NCBI RefSeq assembly: GCF_021462225.1
Contig: NC_061800.1
Span: 2,738,501-2,802,500 of the forward strand
Length of the DNA: 64,000 nt
Reading direction: 5' to 3'
DNA from: Girardinichthys multiradiatus
Lineage: Eukaryota; Chordata; Actinopteri; Cyprinodontiformes; Goodeidae
Below are positions 59,640-64,000 of the stretch, in pieces. Numbering within the stretch: position 1 is the first letter of the stretch; the number at the start of each line of letters is the position of its first letter. The position numbers were made by a program, and so were the translations under genes. The notes under the pieces were generated by a model. The model was not told the origin of the DNA. It did not search any database and was given only the letters and a program-made list of their open reading frames with translations.

Positions 59640-59990
59640 AAATGAACTGCAAAAAACAAACAGCTTAAGTCTCAAGGCCTTTGGTTCCTTTAAATCAGGA
59701 CTGGACACATTTCTGTTTCCATCAGCTTTTGACCAAATATTTTGACCCATGTAGTGTTTGCCTGTTTTTGAAGCATTAGATTCAAGTTTATATTTAAATT
59801 TTAAAATAAAAAGTAAAATTTTTGCTAGCCTTTTTAATCAAAATTTTTACATTTGTCTTTTTTGTCTGCTATTAAGTATTTTAGTGTCTGTCTTGTTTTT
59901 TTTTTTTTCTCTTCCTTGACATCCTGTATAGCACTTTGAATTGCCTTGTAGATTAATGTGCTGCATAAATACTCATTGCCTTGCCTTGTG
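59640..59990 (+). mobile_element. L2-like LINE 3' end
   Basis: A short coding tail, FGSFKSGLDTFLFPSAFDQ, is followed by a 3' UTR ending GCACTTTGAATTGCCTTGTA and ATTGCCTTGCCTTG. This is typical of the tail of L2-type LINEs in fish. Only the last 350 bases remain. Confidence 0.7.
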
Positions 59991-61228
59991 CAGGGAGCAT
60001 GACATTAACTCAAAGGGAAAGGGTGAAATTGAAAAACAAAGGCGTGGGCTCTTTTTATGATGTGTGAAACAAATTAATATCTGAAAGCATTACTTCCAGA
60101 AGCAATTTATACTATTAGACAAAACTATACTGTGGGACCATGATGCAACATACCAGATTTCAGAAAACACCCCATTTATTTATTATGATGTTAACCTATT
60201 CATGGCCCTGCTATAAGTTAAACCAAATGTCTCTCTGAAATATAGTCAGGGGTGTTCAAGCTAAGCTATCATGTGCAAAACACTAGCCTGGTAGGACTTC
60301 CAACACAAAGTCCACATGCTTCCTGTGATCTGCTCTGACACTTTCAACATTGCCATATCTCTCAAATGGACTGCTTGTTAATCCTGTGTTTCTAAAACAA
60401 AAGATGTGGCCCAGAATCAGTCATCCAGTTATGTCTCACTTCAACCTCAGGGTCAGGGGTCTTCACGGGTCATAACTCGGTGGTCTGGGGGGGATCAGAA
60501 ATCAGTGATCAATCAGTGCTGCAACTTTTTTCATCCCTCCATCCAGTCACTTGAGCAGAGAGATAATTTGCCATTAGCTATAAATTATTGCATTGAACAA
60601 TATTCTATTAACCTGATGAATGTGTAAAAAGAGTGTCTAGTCTAACCAAAGTCATATAAGAGGGCAAAATGTTGTGCTTTAGAAAAGCTTTAACTCTAAA
60701 GGGACAGCCATGACACAAATCAGCCAGTGTTTCCAGCAATGTTCCAGTTTTCTGATTCTAACAAAAATAAAGTAAAAAACAATCCCTGGGTTATGAATGA
60801 CCCCAGCCACCGCATTTATTCAGAATCAAATCAAACATTTGTTAGAAAAGTCTTACATTTCCACTCAGTTCAACACAATAGTCATATGATAAGCTAACTA
60901 TTCAATATCTTAAAGACAGGCAGAAAATATTGAATCAAATAAAGTCCATATTATTCATAAAACAGGTTTAAAACATATGTAGTAAACTAAAATGCTTCTA
61001 AAAAAAATGCCAGCCAACAAAAAACATTAAAACAAAAAAAAAAAACAAAAGAAGAAAGAGAAGCTTGAAGATTGCTGCTAAAAAGACATGATGTGCCTAA
61101 GTAACTTATCAGAGAACACATAAAGATCTATAGTAGTGATGTCCCAATCAGGATGTTTCATCAATTGTTTTTTTATATAAACCACATCCTGTCTTTCCAT
61201 AATTTCTCAGAGAGGATGAGTCATTTTA
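59991..61228. other. Non-coding DNA, nothing recognised
   Basis: AT-rich with scattered poly-A runs (for example 61,034). No supported gene. Confidence 0.4.
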
Positions 61229-61740
61229 AATTCAATTCAATTCAATTCAGTTTATTTATATAGCGCCAATTCACAACACATGTTGTCTCAAAGCACTTCA
61301 CAAAAGTCAGGTACATACATTCCAATTAATCCTAACCATTGAACAGTGCAGTCAGAGTTGTTAGTTATTTAAATTGGATAAAAAGTTTTTCTGTCTAAGG
61401 AAACCCAGCAGATTTCACCCAGTCAGTGACTTGCAGCATTCACTCCTCCCAGATGAGCATGTAGAGACAGTGGACAATCACTGGCGTTGACTTTGCAGCA
61501 ATCCCTCATACTGAGCAGGCATGTAGCGACAGCGGAGAGGAAAAACTCCCTTTTAACAGGAAGAAACCTCCAGCAGAACCAGGCTCAGTGTGAGCGGCCA
61601 TCTGCCACGACCGACTGGGGGTTTGAGAGAACAGAGCAGAGACACAAAGAGAACAAAGAAGCACTGATCCAGGAGTACGTTCTATGGGAAGGAAAAGTAA
61701 ATGTTAATGGGTGTAGCTCCTTTAGTCGTTTCACCTAGAA
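61229..61740 (+). repeat. Abundant fish repeat (TATATAGCGCC class), long copy
   Basis: It begins TTCAATTCAATTCAATTCAG and GTTTATTTATATAGCGCC. It continues with GAGAGGAAAAACTCCCTTTT, AACCTCCAGCAGAACCAGGC and GATCCAGGAGTACGTTCTAT. It is a well-known high-copy fish sequence, recognised from memory. It contains a chance 83-residue frame. The class (LINE-derived or SINE) is not decided by the sequence. Confidence 0.85.
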
Positions 61741-62144
61741 AGAAAGAACAGATACACTCTGAGCCAGTTTTCAAGGTTAGAGTCTGAAAGAGAGCACATA
61801 CAGTTAGTTACAGTTAAGCTCAGTCAATCGCCATGTCTAGGAGAGAGAGAGGGTTAAACACTAAAAGACAGGGCCATGTGGATCATCAGTAGAGGGTGAG
61901 CATTAAGTTGTTGCCAGCAGAAGCTTGGACGATGCCCCTCTCCAGAAAGGTGTCACAGGTAGACACAGAGCCAGGACAGGTGTAGCTTCTAGGAACAGAA
62001 AAAAGAGAGAACAAAGTTAAAAGCTGAAATAACAGCAAATAATGCAAAATTGGAGAGTAGTGTGAGAATGTAGCAAAGAGGGTGAAAGTGGTCATTATGT
62101 CCTCCAGCAGCCTAAGCCTATAGCAGCATAACTACACAGAAAGT

Positions 62145-62870
62145 TTCAGTTCAGATTATTTAGTTAAACGGCGCTCATTTACAACAATGTCATCTCAAGG
62201 CACCCCACAAAGGGTCCCACTGATGGTCATTGTTATATTAAAAACCACAAGGATTAGGATACCTCCCTCTGTCAGACTGATTATAACCATTGGAAAAGAG
62301 AAGGGGTCATACAGGTAGCAGAAATGGAGGGTGTGTTTGCACCTCAACCATAAATGAGCCGGTTTTGGCTAAACCTGACTCCCCCTTACTCCAATCAACA
62401 GGGAGGGAGGAAGGCTCCCTCCCTGATAACCTAAGCCACTCTAACTATAAGCTTTATCAAGAAAGAAAGTTTTAAGCCTAGCCTTAAAGTAGACAGGGTG
62501 TCTGCCTCACGGACCAAAACCGGGAGCTGGTTCCACAGGAGAGGAGCCTGATAACTAAAGGATCTGCCTCCCATTCTACTTCTAGAGACTCTAGGATCCA
62601 CCAGTAAACCTGCATTCTGAGAACGAAGTGCTCTGTTAGGAACATATGGAACAATCAGATCTCTGATGTATGATGGAGCTAGATCATTAAGGTCTTTATA
62701 TGTGAGGAGGAGAATTTTTCAGTCTATTCTGGATTTAACAGGGAGCCAATGAAGGGAAGCTAAAATAGGAGAAATATGATCTCTCTTTTTAATTTTCATC
62801 AGAACTCTTGCTGCAGCATTTTGAATCAGCTGAAGGCTTTTAAAGTACACTTTAATGACACAAAGATCCT
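62145..62870 (+). repeat. Abundant fish repeat, related second unit
   Basis: A related start (CAGATTATTTAGTTAAACGGCGC) leads into GTTTTAAGCCTAGCCTTAAA, then GGGTGTCTGCCTCACGGACC and GGGAGCTGGTTCCACAGGAG. It continues with GATGGAGCTAGATCATTAAG and AACTCTTGCTGCAGCATTTT. It is a widespread fish repeat with decayed coding potential. Together with 61,229-61,740 it may represent parts of one element. Confidence 0.8.
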
Positions 62871-64000
62871 TTTGAGTCACGGCATCCAAATTTAAAATGG
62901 TCTGGGCCTGCGCCTGCTCCTGCCTTGCTTACCTTTGGGTTCCCTCGGATGGCACTGGGTTGTCTAGCCTGGATATGGGTCTGGGTCTGTACGGGTCCTG
63001 ACTGAAGTCGGTTCTGGACCTGTCCTTTGTGGTGGCTGTTGGCAGCCGGCAGTCACAGCTCTGTTTCTATGTTCTGTATGATAATTAGTTGTAATTTTAT
63101 GACTATTTTAATGTGTTTTTGCATTATAGTGAAGCTCCAGGACCTGCAGCACTGCCACATAACTGGCCGCTGGGGTTTGGGGGGGCTGTTGTGGGGATTT
63201 TGCTGCCTTATCCCTTAGGTACATGGCATGGATGAGTGGGGTCTGTATTCTTCGTGGAAATGCCTCATGAATGTCTGCAGTCTTGGGACTGCTGGGCACT
63301 GTACATCGGTGCTGCTCTGTGGCCAAACTGGGCAGCGCTGCTGGCCTCATTGGGTCGCTCCCCATGGCGTGGTGGTCTGGCTGAGGGAGCAGCCTTTGAT
63401 GGGGTATGTGGAGATGACGCCTTAACACCAAGACAGAAAAAGCTGGGGAACATGCTGGGAAAAAAAGGAGAAACCTACAAGGATGAGAACAGCTAGAGCA
63501 AGCAGCCAATGAGCAGGAAGGAGATGGGACGGGGTACAGTAGGGTGGGCAGTGGGGTTCAGTTGGAGGCTGATGCAATGTGTGGGTGGGTGGAGCTTAAC
63601 TGAGCTTCCAGTGGAGTCTAAATAAAGTTATGCCTGAAGGAGCTGCCCCTTATTTCCAGCAACACATCAGAGATAACTTATTTTTCCATTCATCACACTG
63701 CATGCTTTATAAGAGGTTCTGTAAACACACTCAAAGCATTTATTCACTTAATACATGGATATCTATATGTATTAAACTACACAGGAATAGGCATTTGTTA
63801 TTGAATGAGCTTAAACTGTCAAGTTCAACTTTTCCATAACTAGGTTGTAGGTATTCCAATTCAATCACACAAACAAATGGCTGTCTGAGCAGAGTTCTCC
63901 TGCATTGTGATTTATTATTACCACATGATCATCTGAGGGAAACACCTGTGACATGTAGATGCTAGAGAAATGAATCACTGGAGCATGATCTGTGTATAAC
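62871..64000. other. GC-richer unclassified DNA
   Basis: From 62,890 to 63,640 base composition rises and overlapping chance frames appear on both strands (for example a 133-residue minus frame). No domain is recognised. GTCTAAATAAAGTTATGCC at 63,616 resembles a polyadenylation signal, so this may be a retroelement end. The rest is AT-rich. Confidence 0.35.

Noticed and set aside
63108..63509. 133-residue minus-strand open frame
   Set aside because: It overlaps equally long frames on the other strand in GC-rich DNA, has no known motif and is probably compositional.

Overview
The window looks like vertebrate, almost certainly teleost fish, nuclear DNA. It carries several Tc1/mariner families typical of fish, tRNA-derived SINEs, L2-like LINE tails, a decayed Ty3/gypsy element, and two exons of an aryl hydrocarbon receptor (AHR) gene. 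There are no bacterial-type genes or operons. The species cannot be fixed from the sequence alone.

Layout. (1) 1-17,459: a tandem satellite of about 79 bp per unit. It has a homogeneous core, a 240-base assembly gap (2,633-2,872), internal higher-order duplications and a right edge that decays step by step. (2) 17,540-19,352: remains of a Ty3/gypsy retrotransposon (gag tail, reverse transcriptase, RNase H), full of stops. (3) 19,763-21,364: the first of five copies of one Tc1-like family (DD34E). (4) 21,365-25,430: gene-poor DNA with a LINE tail. (5) 25,430-26,076: GC-rich promoter and first coding exon of AHR on the + strand. (6) 26,077-41,659: AHR intron 1, about 15.6 kb and packed with mobile DNA. 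It holds an old Tc1 element split by a younger one, a compact LTR element with internal tandem repeats, another Tc1 copy and a SINE. (7) 41,660-41,847: AHR exon 2, the bHLH DNA-binding exon. (8) 41,848-64,000: probably AHR intron 2 and beyond, with two more Tc1 copies, a separate Tc1/mariner element whose catalytic spacing counts as DD36E, SINE and LINE fragments and abundant fish repeats. I found no further AHR exon.

The one recognisable host gene is AHR. The two exons fit each other in reading phase and at the splice sites, and together encode the basic region and helix-loop-helix of the receptor. Everything else is mobile or satellite DNA. Of the five related Tc1 copies, one (47,456-48,993) keeps an uninterrupted 320-residue transposase with its DDE triad. 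The other four are broken in different ways: frameshifts, nonsense codons, a catalytic D-to-N change and a 25-base micro-inversion. Three of the five share a 14-codon in-frame deletion, which suggests a subfamily.

I did not find evidence of a wholly new biological system. The most unusual items are the satellite with its switch-like variable hexamer, the micro-inversion, the LTR element whose five internal tandem repeats all have periods divisible by three, and the nested Tc1 insertion.
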